Part shown: piece after piece, positions 17,050-26,262 of the stretch
How positions within the stretch are numbered: the stretch's first letter is position 1
Layout of the letters: every line of letters starts with the position of its first letter
Assembly: GCF_003952505.1 (NCBI RefSeq)
Contig: NZ_CP034450.1
Location: 248,001 to 312,000 of the forward strand
DNA from: Mesorhizobium sp. M4B.F.Ca.ET.058.02.1.1
Lineage (GTDB): Bacteria > Pseudomonadota > Alphaproteobacteria > Rhizobiales > Rhizobiaceae
Length of the DNA: 64,000 nucleotides
Direction of reading: 5' to 3'
Made by a program: the position numbers and the translations under genes
The notes under the pieces: generated by a model
What the model was told of the DNA's origin: nothing
The model's database searches: none
The model's input: only the letters and a program-made list of their open reading frames with translations

Positions 17050-18404
17050 TCAGGGGCGGCGAACGTTTCGGCAGTTTTGGGCTGGCGACGCCTCCGGCAC
17101 GCCATGCCATCCCGGCCGACCATGCCGTCGCGCTGCTGAAGAGCGGCGCTGCCAAGCCGGGTTCGCTGCTTGGTTATGGCAATGGCCGTTCCTATGGCGA
17201 CACATGCCAGAATCAGGCCGGCTCGGTGGTCGACATGCGGCCGCTCAACCGCGTCCGCGCCTTCAATGCCGGGACGGGTGTGTTGGAAGCGGATGCCGGC
17301 GTGCTCTTGCGCGATATCATCTCCCATGCCGCTCCCTACGGCTTCTTCCCGGCGGTGGTTCCCGGCACGCAATTCGTGACGCTTGGCGGGGCGATCGCCA
17401 ACGACATCCACGGCAAGAACCATCATCGGCGCGGCACGTTCGGCTGCCATGTCGAGTCGCTGACACTGCTGCGCTCGGACGGCAATACCTGCCGCTGCTC
17501 CGACACGGACAATGCTAGACTGTTCCGGGCAACCATTGGCGGCATGGGGCTGACCGGGCTGATCCTGTCGGCCTCGATCCGGCTGATGCGGGTGCCTTCG
17601 CTCGACGTCGTCGAGACGGTGACACCATTTGGCGATCTCGGCCAATTCTTCGAGCTTGCCGAGGCGGCCGACCAGGCCAATGAATATGCCGTCGCCTGGA
17701 TTGACCAGCTCGCCGGCGGTCACGGCCGCGGGCGCGGCCTGCTGTTCGCCGGCAACCATGCCGAGCATGGCTCGCACACAGCGTCCCGCGCAAACGCCCG
17801 CCTTTCGGTGCCGCTGCAGCCGCCTTTCAATGTGCTCAACCGGCCGTTCCTCACCGCCTTCAACGCCGCTTACCGGTGGAAGAAAGGGCGATCGCCGGCG
17901 CCGCGTCAGGTTGGCTACCAGGGCTTCTTCTTTCCGCTTGACGGTGTTGGCGACTGGAACCGGCTCTACGGGCCGAAAGGCCTCTTCCAGCACCAGTGCG
18001 TGGTGCCGGAGGAGGCCGCGCGGCTTGCCGTGCCGGCGCTGCTGGAGGCGGCACGGCGCGCTGGGCAGGGGTCCTTCCTCACCGTGCTGAAGCGCTTCGG
18101 CAAGGTCCGCTCGCCGGCGCTGCTGTCTTTTCCGAGGCCTGGTTACACGCTGACGCTCGACTTCCCCAACCGGGGCGAGAGGACGCTCGAGCTGCTTTCC
18201 GAACTCGACCGCATCACGGTCGAGGCGGGCGGCGCGGTCAACCCCTACAAGGACGCGCGCATGGGCGCCGAGACCTTCGCGGCATCCTTCCCGGACTGGC
18301 GGCGGCTGGAGGCGTTGCGCGACCCCGCCTTCATGTCCGACTTCTGGGCGCGCACAGCGAAGAAACTGGATGAACGGCGAGGGATGGCAGAGGCGGCGGA
18401 ATAG
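17046..18404 (+). CDS. FAD-binding oxidoreductase, DprE1-like (decaprenylphosphoryl-ribose oxidase family)
   Basis: About 452 residues from a TTG start that overlaps the previous stop (TTGA). It has a VAO/PCMH-type FAD domain with YGNGRSYGDTCQN and GGAIANDIHGKNHHRRGTFG, both closely matching the DprE1 sequence as I recall it. The C-terminal half contains YGPKGLFQHQCVVP and VLKRFGK, corresponding to the DprE1 substrate-side cysteine and lysine regions; here CVVP keeps a cysteine. DprE1 oxidises polyprenyl-phosphoryl-ribose at C2 to the keto sugar, which a reductase then epimerises to arabinose. Because no ATG is available near the junction, the start is inferred from the coupled TTGA and from where similarity begins. 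Confidence 0.85.
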   Translation: MIRGGERFGSFGLATPPARHAIPADHAVALLKSGAAKPGSLLGYGNGRSYGDTCQNQAGSVVDMRPLNRVRAFNAGTGVLEADAGVLLRDIISHAAPYGFFPAVVPGTQFVTLGGAIANDIHGKNHHRRGTFGCHVESLTLLRSDGNTCRCSDTDNARLFRATIGGMGLTGLILSASIRLMRVPSLDVVETVTPFGDLGQFFELAEAADQANEYAVAWIDQLAGGHGRGRGLLFAGNHAEHGSHTASRANARLSVPLQPPFNVLNRPFLTAFNAAYRWKKGRSPAPRQVGYQGFFFPLDGVGDWNRLYGPKGLFQHQCVVPEEAARLAVPALLEAARRAGQGSFLTVLKRFGKVRSPALLSFPRPGYTLTLDFPNRGERTLELLSELDRITVEAGGAVNPYKDARMGAETFAASFPDWRRLEALRDPAFMSDFWARTAKKLDERRGMAEAAE

Positions 18405-18523
18405 GTAGAATTCGAATAAATCTTGGCAAATAAAACATTGTGCCGGGATTTACTTAAAGCAGCACGTGATTTCACGAAATGTTTGCAGGTTTGTAGTAGG
18501 ACCGCTGCGGGGCAGGTGGCAAC

Positions 18524-18958
18524 ATGAAATACATCGTCTTCATCCTTTTTACGGTCATGACCAATGCCGCGGCGCAGCTGATGCTGAAGCAAGGCATGAT
18601 GTCGCTCGGGCCGATTTCGTTCGAGGGCACCAATCCGCTGCTGAAGCTGCTGCAGATCGTCTTCAGTCCCTGGGTGTTCCTGGGGCTCTGCACCTTCGTC
18701 ATCTCGATGGCCTCGCATCTCTACGTGCTGTCGAAGGTCGAGCTCAGCTTCGCCTATCCGTTTCTCAGCCTCGCCTATGTCGCGGTGGCAGTGTTTGCCT
18801 ACTTCGTTTTCCGCGAGGACCTCAACGGCTGGCGCGTTGCCGGCATCGCCTGCATCTGCGTCGGCACGGTGCTGATAGCGCAGAGCGGACGCGGAGATGA
18901 GGACCAGACCGCATCCATCACCCAAGACAAGATCGGCACAAGCGAGATCGTTCGATGA
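18524..18958 (+). CDS. Small EamA/SMR-like membrane protein (possible lipid-sugar flippase)
   Basis: A 144-residue protein with four predicted transmembrane helices: starting KYIVFILFTVMTNAAAQLML, then segments near 45-65, 75-95 and 105-120. It ends in a charged cytoplasmic tail. The size and the AQLMLK motif resemble ArnE/ArnF and small multidrug-resistance-type transporters, which flip polyprenyl-linked sugars. It sits between the DprE1-like oxidase and the SDR gene and overlaps the latter by ATGA. I infer that it moves the polyprenyl-phosphoryl sugar across the inner membrane, analogous to the flippase accessory protein next to mycobacterial dprE genes. Confidence 0.75.
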   Translation: MKYIVFILFTVMTNAAAQLMLKQGMMSLGPISFEGTNPLLKLLQIVFSPWVFLGLCTFVISMASHLYVLSKVELSFAYPFLSLAYVAVAVFAYFVFREDLNGWRVAGIACICVGTVLIAQSGRGDEDQTASITQDKIGTSEIVR

Positions 18959-19962
18959 GACATGTCATTTTCGGAGGCGACGGTTTCGTCGGTCGCCACC
19001 TTGCCCCGAAGCTCGCGGCCGATGGCGAAGAGGTCGTTGTCGCCGACATCGTCAAGAGTGACCTGCCGCACTACCGGTCCGTCCGCTACATCAAGTGCGA
19101 CGTGACGGAACCGGCTTCGGTGTCATGCGTCGGTGTCCGGGCGGACGACATGGTCTACAACCTGTCGGCGAAGATGCTGTCGCCGATACAGGTGCGCGCC
19201 AAGCGGCACGACTTCTTCTTCCCGGTGAACTTCCACGGCACCGAGCACATCATCAAGGTGATGGACAAGGCCGGCGCCTCGAAGCTCGTCCACTACACGA
19301 CCGACATGATCTACGGCCATACGGTGACACTGCCCATGACCGAGGAACACCCGGTCGCGCCGCTCGGCGAGTACGGCCTGTCGAAGCTGAAGACCGAGGA
19401 GCTGGCTGCCGATTGGCGCAAGCGCGGCATGTCGATCTCGTTGTTCAGGCCGCGCCTGATCATCGGCCCCGGCCGCCTCGGCATCCTGGAAAAACTGTTC
19501 AAGCTGATCGACTGGAATCTTCCCGTGCCGATGATCGGCTCGGGCAAGAATCCCTACCAGTTCATCTCTGTTTTCGACTGCGCGGAAGCTGCCCGCGCCG
19601 CCTGGAAGGCCGGCGTGCCGAACGAGGCCTATAATCTCGGCTCCCTCAACCCGCCGCCGGTGAAGAAGCTGCTTGGCGACCTGATCCGGCATGCCGGCTC
19701 GAAATCGATCCTGATCCCGACACCGGGCTGGGCGGTCAAGCGCACGCTCGACCTGCTCGACCTCATGAACATGCCGATCATGGACCCCGAGCAATATCTG
19801 ATCGCCGACGAAGAGTGCGTTCTCGACGTGTCCAAGGCCGAGCGCCAGCTCGGCTGGGTGCCGCAATATCGCGACGAGGACATGCTGATCGCCGCCTACA
19901 GCGAGTACCGCGCCAAGAAGGACGGCCATGCCGTCGCCACCGAACATGTGCCCGCCGAGTAA
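18955..19962 (+). CDS. NAD-dependent epimerase/dehydratase (extended SDR)
   Basis: A 335-residue extended short-chain dehydrogenase with an N-terminal GGDGFVGRH nucleotide-binding motif, YTTDMIYG, and the catalytic YGLSK (Tyr-x3-Lys). A sugar-nucleotide or lipid-sugar substrate is likely. In a DPA-type pathway a reductase (DprE2) must follow DprE1; this protein is longer than DprE2 but is the only SDR in the operon, so it may fill that role or make another activated sugar. It overlaps the flippase-like gene by four bases and precedes the class III aminotransferase by 30 bases. Confidence 0.85.
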   Translation: MRHVIFGGDGFVGRHLAPKLAADGEEVVVADIVKSDLPHYRSVRYIKCDVTEPASVSCVGVRADDMVYNLSAKMLSPIQVRAKRHDFFFPVNFHGTEHIIKVMDKAGASKLVHYTTDMIYGHTVTLPMTEEHPVAPLGEYGLSKLKTEELAADWRKRGMSISLFRPRLIIGPGRLGILEKLFKLIDWNLPVPMIGSGKNPYQFISVFDCAEAARAAWKAGVPNEAYNLGSLNPPPVKKLLGDLIRHAGSKSILIPTPGWAVKRTLDLLDLMNMPIMDPEQYLIADEECVLDVSKAERQLGWVPQYRDEDMLIAAYSEYRAKKDGHAVATEHVPAE

Positions 19963-19992
19963 GGCGACCAAGGCCAATAGGAGATTCTCGAG

Positions 19993-21462
19993 ATGACCGT
20001 CATGGCCAAGCCGGAACAAACGGGCGCGCGCACGCTTGTCGATGCGCCGGCGCTGTCGCCCGCCACCATCGCCAAGCCCGACCTGATCAGCGTCGAGCAG
20101 GCCAAGGCGATGGATGTCGCCCGCATCACCGACCTGTTCAAGGCGCATCTCAATCCGGGCCAGTTGCATTTCATGAAGCTGCTCGGCTTCCACAAGGTGA
20201 AGATCGAGCGCGCCGAGGGCATGTTCTACATCGACCAGAACGGCCGCAAGATACTCGATTTCTTCGGCGGCTTCGGTTCGCTGGCCTTCGGCCACAACCA
20301 CCCGCGCATCCTGGAGGCGCGGAAGACATTTCAGGAGGAAAAGCGGCAGGAAATCGCCATCGCCTTCATGTCGCAATATGCCGCGGCCCTTGCGCACAAC
20401 ATCGCCAAGTGCTCGCCCGGCGACCTCGACATGGTTTTCCTCGGCTCGTCCGGCTCGGAAGCCATGGAAGCTGCGGTTAAGCTTGCCGAGCGCGCCGCCG
20501 GCCCGAAGCGGCCGAAGGTCGTCTATGCCGAGAATTCCTTTCATGGCAAGACCAAGGGCGTGCTGGCGATCACCGACGGCCAACTCTACCGCGCTGACTT
20601 CAAGGTGGCGGACAATGTCGTGCGGGTGCCCTTCGCCGACATCGATGCGGTGGAGCGCCTGTTCAGGACCGATCCCGAGATCAGCGTCATCGTGCTCGAA
20701 ACCATCCAGGGCGGCGGCGGCATCATCCAGGCGCCCGCCGAATACTGGCAGAAGCTGCGCGCCTTGTGCGACCGGCATGGCGTGCTGTGGGTCGCCGACG
20801 AGGTGCAGTGTGGCTATGGCCGTTCCGGCCGCTTCTACGCCTTCGAGCATTACGGTGTCGTGCCGGACGTGACGGCGCTGGCGAAATCGCTGGGCGCCGG
20901 CAAGGCGGCGGTCGGCGCCATGATCGCCAGGCGCGATGTCTACATGAAGGCCTATGGCACGCCGAAGACGGCGATGATCCATGCCATGGCCACGTTCGGC
21001 GGCATGGGCGAGGCCTGCGTCACCGCGATCGAGGGGCTGAACGTGCTCTACGAAGAAGGCCTGATCGACAATGCGGCCGCGACCGGCGATTACCTTCTGC
21101 AGCGCTTGCAGGCGCTCAAGGAAAAATATCCGAAGATCATCAAGGTCGTGCGCGGCAAGGGTTTCATGATCGGGCTCGAGTTCCACGATTTCTCGCAGAC
21201 CCTGCCTATGGTGCTGCGGCCGGTGGTCAGCGTGCTCGACGACAAGCTGAAGGGCTCGCTGTCCGGCTTCGTCGGCGCGCTGCTGCTGCGCGACTATGAC
21301 GTCCTCGTCGCCTTCACCGAATACAACCGCAACGTCATCCGGCTCGAGCCGCCGCTGATCTGCCAGCGCGAGCATGTCGACCGCTTCGTCGATGCCTTCG
21401 ACAGCCTGCTGTCGCGCGGCATCGTGGCGATCGTGAAGGATTTCGTCAAAAGCCTTCGCTGA
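19993..21462 (+). CDS. Class III aminotransferase
   Basis: A 489-residue PLP enzyme of the aspartate aminotransferase superfamily, class III. It has FLGSSGSEAMEAAVKLAE (PLP phosphate region), SFHGKTKG, VADEVQCGYGRSG (Asp contacting PLP), and ALAKSLGAGKAAVGAMI, where one of the lysines in SLGAGK should be the Schiff-base residue. AGGAG lies about 9 bases before the ATG. Its presence in a DprE1-type operon is notable because arabinose synthesis needs no amination. It may aminate a sugar or polyol, or supply an amine that is joined to the lipid carrier. The substrate is unknown. Confidence 0.87.
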   Translation: MTVMAKPEQTGARTLVDAPALSPATIAKPDLISVEQAKAMDVARITDLFKAHLNPGQLHFMKLLGFHKVKIERAEGMFYIDQNGRKILDFFGGFGSLAFGHNHPRILEARKTFQEEKRQEIAIAFMSQYAAALAHNIAKCSPGDLDMVFLGSSGSEAMEAAVKLAERAAGPKRPKVVYAENSFHGKTKGVLAITDGQLYRADFKVADNVVRVPFADIDAVERLFRTDPEISVIVLETIQGGGGIIQAPAEYWQKLRALCDRHGVLWVADEVQCGYGRSGRFYAFEHYGVVPDVTALAKSLGAGKAAVGAMIARRDVYMKAYGTPKTAMIHAMATFGGMGEACVTAIEGLNVLYEEGLIDNAAATGDYLLQRLQALKEKYPKIIKVVRGKGFMIGLEFHDFSQTLPMVLRPVVSVLDDKLKGSLSGFVGALLLRDYDVLVAFTEYNRNVIRLEPPLICQREHVDRFVDAFDSLLSRGIVAIVKDFVKSLR

Positions 21463-21470
21463 GCGGGACG

Positions 21471-22712
21471 ATGCTGACCAGGCCGCCGACTGTCCCGACC
21501 AATCCGCTCGACCGACTGACCGGCGCCGGCCTGGCGTGGGGTGAGGGGACCTATGCGCGGTTCGCCGCACCGATTGGCGCGATTGCCTTGGCGCTCTATA
21601 TCCTGCTGACGGCGGCGACGGCCTGGATCATGCCCGACGCCAATTGGGATATGCTGCCCTATCTGGCGGTCGCCGAGGAAGGCACCTATCCCGATCCGCA
21701 GGCCCTGCACGACTATGCCTACAGCACGGTCAAGGCGGGCGTCTCGGCCGCCGACTACAAGACGCTGACTGACGATGGCGGCGGCTTCCGCAGCCACATG
21801 GCGGAGAATGCCGCAGACTTCCATTCGCTGCTCGGCATGTACCGGATCAAGTTCCTCTATGCCGAGATCCTGTCCGGCCTCAGCCATGTCGTGTCGCCGG
21901 TCGAGGCGATGCGGCTGGTGTCGGTGGTCTCGGTGCTGCTGTTCGGCGTCATTACGCTCATCTGGCTGCGTTCGGAAGGCGCGCTGGCTCTGGCTCCGAT
22001 AGTCGGTGCGGGGCTGATCATGGCCGATTTCGGCGATGCGGCGCGCGCCTCGACGCCAGACCTCCTTTGCGCGGCGCTGTTCCTCGGCGGCCTGTTCGCC
22101 TATGTGCGCAGACGCGAGGCGGCGACCGCGATCCTGCTGTTCCTCGCCTTCATGGCGCGGCCGGACAACATCGTCTTCCTGGCCATCTTCGCCATGCTGC
22201 TCATCGCGTACCGGCAGAAGGCATGGGGCGCGCTGGCGGGCTTTGCCGCCTCGTTCATTGCCTATTTCGCCATCTCGCACTGGGCCCAGCACCCAGGCTG
22301 GTGGCCGCATCTGTGGTTCTCCACCATCGAGCAGCATTACAATATGGACGGCTTCGAGCCGCCTTTCTCGCTCGCGGCCTACCTCAGGGCGTTTGCCGTC
22401 TCGCTGCTGCGCGCCGTCACCATGAACAGCTGGGTTGGCGTCTCGGTACTGGCACTGGCCGGCTGGTTTGCGCTTGGCCGCGCCGGCTTCCGGCTCGACC
22501 GCCGCGCCGGCATCCTGCTTGCGGCTCTGGTGCTCGGCGTGCTGGCGAAGTTCACGGTGTTCCCGATCCACGACACGCGCATCTATTTCCCCAATCTCCT
22601 GGCGCCATTCCTGCTGCTTGCCGGCCCGCTGATGGCGCTGTGGGCTGCGGCCGGTCAGCGCCATGTCGCGGCGCACGTCATTGCCGGAGACAAGCCCGGA
22701 GACACGCTATGA
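21471..22712 (+). CDS. Polytopic membrane protein, likely glycosyltransferase of GT-C type
   Basis: A 413-residue protein with about ten hydrophobic segments. The first large loop contains PDANWDMLPYLAVAEEGTYPD, an acidic motif placed like the catalytic Asp loop of GT-C enzymes that use polyprenyl-phosphoryl sugars. A C-terminal FPIHDTRIYFPNLLAPFLLL segment follows. It starts 8 bases after the aminotransferase and overlaps the FkbM gene by ATGA. I infer that it transfers the sugar made by the operon to an acceptor at the periplasmic face. I cannot name the acceptor. Confidence 0.7.
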   Translation: MLTRPPTVPTNPLDRLTGAGLAWGEGTYARFAAPIGAIALALYILLTAATAWIMPDANWDMLPYLAVAEEGTYPDPQALHDYAYSTVKAGVSAADYKTLTDDGGGFRSHMAENAADFHSLLGMYRIKFLYAEILSGLSHVVSPVEAMRLVSVVSVLLFGVITLIWLRSEGALALAPIVGAGLIMADFGDAARASTPDLLCAALFLGGLFAYVRRREAATAILLFLAFMARPDNIVFLAIFAMLLIAYRQKAWGALAGFAASFIAYFAISHWAQHPGWWPHLWFSTIEQHYNMDGFEPPFSLAAYLRAFAVSLLRAVTMNSWVGVSVLALAGWFALGRAGFRLDRRAGILLAALVLGVLAKFTVFPIHDTRIYFPNLLAPFLLLAGPLMALWAAAGQRHVAAHVIAGDKPGDTL

Positions 22713-23461
22713 GTTCCATTTCCAGCCTGGCGCGCCTTGCGCTGTCGTTCGGCCTGCCCGCCGGGCTGCTCGATCGCGGGCCGGCGCTGCGCGGCACGAA
22801 ATTCCTCGCCAAGGCGGCGCTGAGGGCGCGCTTCGGTGGCAGGCCGTTCCAGATGGTCAATGTCGGCGCCTGCGATGGCGCCCTGTTCGACGATGTCACG
22901 CCGTGGCTGCACCGCATTGCGCGGGCGCGTGCCGTTCTGGTCGAGCCGGTTCCCTACAATCAGAAACGGCTGCGCGCCAACTATCCCGATACGGAGCGCT
23001 TCATCATCGAGCCGGTAGCTGTGACCCGGACCAAGGGCTCGATCACAGTTCATACGTTTGACGCCGCGGCACTCGAGGCCGGCACGCTGCCGATCGAGTT
23101 TATCGGCTGTTCCTCCGTCACCGACACCAATCTGATGTCGGGCAAGAACGCCTGGGGCGAGGAGGACTCCAACTTCAACAAGTTCGCGCCCTATCTGAAG
23201 GACATCGAGGTGGCCTCGGAGACGCTGCAGACGCTGCTCGACCGCAACGACATCACCCATATCGATGCCTTCCTCGTCGACTGCGAGGGCGCGGACTGGA
23301 TTGTGTTCGACCAACTCGACCTCAAGCGCTACCGCCCCGGCATGATCAAGATCGAAGTCGGCGCGCTGCCGGCGGCCGAGATCGGCCAGGTCGTGGTCAA
23401 GCTGAAGACCGCCGGCTACCAGGTCGGCTTCCAGGCCGAGGACATCTGGGCTTTCGCCTGA
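22709..23461 (+). CDS. FkbM-family methyltransferase
   Basis: A 250-residue protein with the SAM-binding motif VNVGACDGALFDD (about 50-62), EPVPYNQKRL (about 80-90) and the FkbM signature IDAFLVDCEGADW near residue 190. Family members O-methylate sugars or polyketides. Start ATG at 22709 overlaps the previous stop as ATGA, so it is translationally coupled to the membrane glycosyltransferase. It is the last gene of the operon and could methylate the transferred sugar or its acceptor. Confidence 0.85.
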   Translation: MSSISSLARLALSFGLPAGLLDRGPALRGTKFLAKAALRARFGGRPFQMVNVGACDGALFDDVTPWLHRIARARAVLVEPVPYNQKRLRANYPDTERFIIEPVAVTRTKGSITVHTFDAAALEAGTLPIEFIGCSSVTDTNLMSGKNAWGEEDSNFNKFAPYLKDIEVASETLQTLLDRNDITHIDAFLVDCEGADWIVFDQLDLKRYRPGMIKIEVGALPAAEIGQVVVKLKTAGYQVGFQAEDIWAFA

Positions 23462-23509
23462 CCGAAATGGGCTTTGACAACGAGCATGTGTGCCGGGTCG
23501 CGCCGCACC

Positions 23510-23525
23510 TTGCGGCGTGTCGCAA
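23510..23525. promoter_or_regulatory. Palindrome TTGCG-N6-CGCAA upstream of second FAD/GcvT gene
   Basis: TTGCG at 23510-23514 and CGCAA at 23521-23525 form a 5-6-5 palindrome, 93 bases upstream of the ATG at 23618. The same half-site pair with the same 6-base spacing lies upstream of the corrinoid protein and MttB genes, and with 8-base spacing upstream of the GlxA/AraC regulator gene. It is a candidate binding site for that regulator. Confidence 0.45.
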
Positions 23526-23617
23526 ACAGGCGGTAGCCCGATCATCGTCCTCTGCATATTGTGCCCCATTCGAACGGGCGCCGACGCGCCCGCTTTACCA
23601 CTTTGGAGTCACGGGCA

Positions 23618-26179
23618 ATGGCAGGGTTTCCGGAAAAGGCGAAGGTCGTCATCGTCGGGCTGGGCGGGATCGTGGGCGCTTCGGTCGCCCATCACCTGAT
23701 CGAGCGCGGATGGGACGATATTGTCGGCATCGACAAATCCGGCATCCCGACCGATATCGGCTCGACGGCGCACGCGTCCGACTTCTGCTACACCACCAGT
23801 CACGACTTCCTGTCGTGCTGGACGACGCTCTATTCGATCGATTTCTACGAGAAGATGGGCCACTACGCCCGCATAGGCGGCCTCGAAGTCGCCCGCGTCG
23901 GCGACGACAGCCGCATGGCGGAGATCAAGCGCAAGATCGCTTCGGCCAAATCCTTCGGCACCCGGGCGCGCCTGATCGAGCCAGCCGAGATCAAGGAAAA
24001 GTTCCCGCTGATCGAAGAGAGTATGGTGCAGGGCGGCTTGTGGGATCCGGATGCCGGCCTCGTCATCCCGCGCTCGCAGACGGTCGCCGGCAAGCTCGTC
24101 GACCAGGGCGTCGCCTCAGGCAAGCTTCAGTCTTTCGCCAACACCTCGGCCAAGTCGCTGATCGTCGAGAACGGCCGCATCAAGGGCGTGGTGACCGAGC
24201 GCGGTACGATCATGGCCGACTATGTGGTCGTCTGCACCGGCATCTGGGGCCGTTTGACCGCGGCGCTGGTCGGCGAGGACCTGCCCGTCATGCCGATCGA
24301 CCATCCGCTGACCTTCTTCGGCCCGTACAACGAGTTCGCCGGCACCGGCAAGGAAATCGGCTGGCCGCTGCTGCGCGACCAGGGCAACTCTGCCTACATG
24401 CGCGACACCGGCGACCCCAAGACCGCCGAGGGCGGACAGATCGAATGGGGCTACTACGAGGAGACCAATCCGCGCCTCTGCCATCCGCGCGACCTCCTGG
24501 AAAAGGACCAGGCGCGGCTGTCGCCCTCGCAGCGCGACCTCGACATGGAGCAGATCCTTGCGCCGCTCGAGCGCGCCATGGAGCTGACGCCGATCCTCGG
24601 CGAGCTTGGCTACAATGAGAGCCACTCCTTCAACGGCCTGCTGCAGGTGACGACCGATGGCGGCCCGTCGATGGGCGAAAGCCAGAAGGTGAGGGGCCTG
24701 TGGTACGCCGTCGCCATCTGGGTTAAGGACGGCCCCGGCATGGGCAAGCTCATCGCCGACTGGATGACCGACGGCCGCACCTCGATCGACCATCACGCCA
24801 TCGATTATGCGCGCTTCTACCCGCACCAGACGCAGGAGCAGTTCATCTGGGATCGCTGCACCGAGACGGCGATGAAGGTCTACAATCCGGCGGTGCACCC
24901 GCGCGAGCCATTCTCCAAGGGTCGCGACATCAGGCGCTCGCCGTTCTGGGAGCGCGAGAAGGAGCTCGGCGGCTACTTCATGGAGCTGGGCGGCTGGGAG
25001 CGCGCCCACGGCTATGCCGCCAACGAGCACCTGCTGGAGAAATACGGCAACCGAGTGCCGGTGCGCGAGGACGAATGGGACAACCGCCATTTCTGGCGCG
25101 TCTCCAATGCCGAGCACCTCGCCATGAGCGAAGACTGCGGCATCGTCAATCTCTCGCATTTCTCGATGTATGACGTCGAAGGCCCCGACCATGTCGCGCT
25201 GCTGGAATGGCTGTGCGCGGCCAAGATCGGCGGCGACAACAACATCGGCAAGGGCATCTACACCCACTTCCTCGACGAGGAAGGCATGGTGCGCGCCGAC
25301 TTCACCGTTATCCGCATGGCCGATCGCTGCCGGGTGATCGACGGCGCCGACGCCGGCCCGCGCGACTTCCGTTACATGCAGCGTACTGCGCAGGACAAAG
25401 GTTTTGATGTCACCGTCACCGACGTGACCGAGAAGTACGTCACCATCGGCATCTGGGGACCGAACGCGCGGGCGACCCTACAGAAGGTTGTCGAGAACCC
25501 CGAGGGCCTGACCCCGGAGAACTTCCCGTTCGCCGCGATCAAGCCGATCCGGATCGGCGGCAAGGATGTGACGGCTTTCCGCATCTCCTATGTCGGCGAG
25601 CAGGGCTGGGAGCTGCACATGCGCTACGAGGACGGCCTGGCCGTCTGGGACGCGCTGCGCTCGACCGGCGTCATGCCGTTCGGCGTCGAGACCTATGCCA
25701 ACACGCGCCGCATGGAAAAGAGCCTGCGGCTGCAGAATGCCGACCTGTTGACCGAGTACAATTTGCTCGAAGCCGACCTTGCCCGTCCGAAGGTCAAGGA
25801 GAACGACTTCTGCGGCAAGGCCAAGCACCTGGAATACCGCGCGCGCGAACATCAGCTGGCCATGCTGTGCACGCTGGTGATGACCGACAACATCGATCAG
25901 AACGGCGTCGCGCGCTATCCGGTCGGCACCATGCCGGTGCTGGATCCGGCAACCGGCGAGACGCTGGTCGACAAGCTCGGCCGCCGCTCCTTCACCACTT
26001 CGGTCGCCTATGGCCCGACCATCGGCAAGAACATCGCGCTCGCCTATCTGCCCTGGGCCTATGCCCAGGAAGGGCGCAGGCTCAACGTCGAATATTTCGG
26101 CGAGACCTATCCGGTCGAGGTCGCCGGCGTCGGCTACAAGCCGCTCTACGATCCCGAGAACCTGAAGCCGCGCAGCTGA
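23618..26179 (+). CDS. FAD-dependent oxidoreductase/GcvT fusion, dimethylglycine dehydrogenase-like (second paralog)
   Basis: About 853 residues: an N-terminal DAO-type FAD domain (GLGGIVGAS at 14-22; STAHASD at 49-55, with His52 at the place of the covalent-FAD histidine but in an altered context) and a C-terminal GcvT/aminomethyltransferase domain from about residue 430 to the end. The changed STAHASD motif and several insertions set it apart from the two other copies here, so its substrate probably differs. The ATG at 23618 follows TTGGAG. It stands alone between the lipid-sugar operon and a terminator. It likely demethylates a methylated amine, yielding methylene-THF. Confidence 0.87.
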   Translation: MAGFPEKAKVVIVGLGGIVGASVAHHLIERGWDDIVGIDKSGIPTDIGSTAHASDFCYTTSHDFLSCWTTLYSIDFYEKMGHYARIGGLEVARVGDDSRMAEIKRKIASAKSFGTRARLIEPAEIKEKFPLIEESMVQGGLWDPDAGLVIPRSQTVAGKLVDQGVASGKLQSFANTSAKSLIVENGRIKGVVTERGTIMADYVVVCTGIWGRLTAALVGEDLPVMPIDHPLTFFGPYNEFAGTGKEIGWPLLRDQGNSAYMRDTGDPKTAEGGQIEWGYYEETNPRLCHPRDLLEKDQARLSPSQRDLDMEQILAPLERAMELTPILGELGYNESHSFNGLLQVTTDGGPSMGESQKVRGLWYAVAIWVKDGPGMGKLIADWMTDGRTSIDHHAIDYARFYPHQTQEQFIWDRCTETAMKVYNPAVHPREPFSKGRDIRRSPFWEREKELGGYFMELGGWERAHGYAANEHLLEKYGNRVPVREDEWDNRHFWRVSNAEHLAMSEDCGIVNLSHFSMYDVEGPDHVALLEWLCAAKIGGDNNIGKGIYTHFLDEEGMVRADFTVIRMADRCRVIDGADAGPRDFRYMQRTAQDKGFDVTVTDVTEKYVTIGIWGPNARATLQKVVENPEGLTPENFPFAAIKPIRIGGKDVTAFRISYVGEQGWELHMRYEDGLAVWDALRSTGVMPFGVETYANTRRMEKSLRLQNADLLTEYNLLEADLARPKVKENDFCGKAKHLEYRAREHQLAMLCTLVMTDNIDQNGVARYPVGTMPVLDPATGETLVDKLGRRSFTTSVAYGPTIGKNIALAYLPWAYAQEGRRLNVEYFGETYPVEVAGVGYKPLYDPENLKPRS

Positions 26180-26199
26180 GTTTCTTCAAACTGCATGAG

Positions 26200-26224
26200 A
26201 AGCCCGGCCCCGTGCCGGGCTTTT
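26200..26224 (+). terminator. Rho-independent terminator
   Basis: AAGCCCGGC and GCCGGGCTT form a hairpin with a 5-base loop followed by a T-run, 20 bases after the stop of the second FAD/GcvT gene. Confidence 0.88.
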
Positions 26225-26262
26225 CGCTTTGTCCAGCCGTGATTCTCGCTTACCGTTGCGGC

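Noticed and set aside
19123..21570. 815-codon minus-strand open frame opposite the SDR and aminotransferase genes
   Set aside because: It is the antisense of two well-recognised proteins, is rich in Arg/Gly/His/Asp typical of high-GC shadows, and has no family resemblance.
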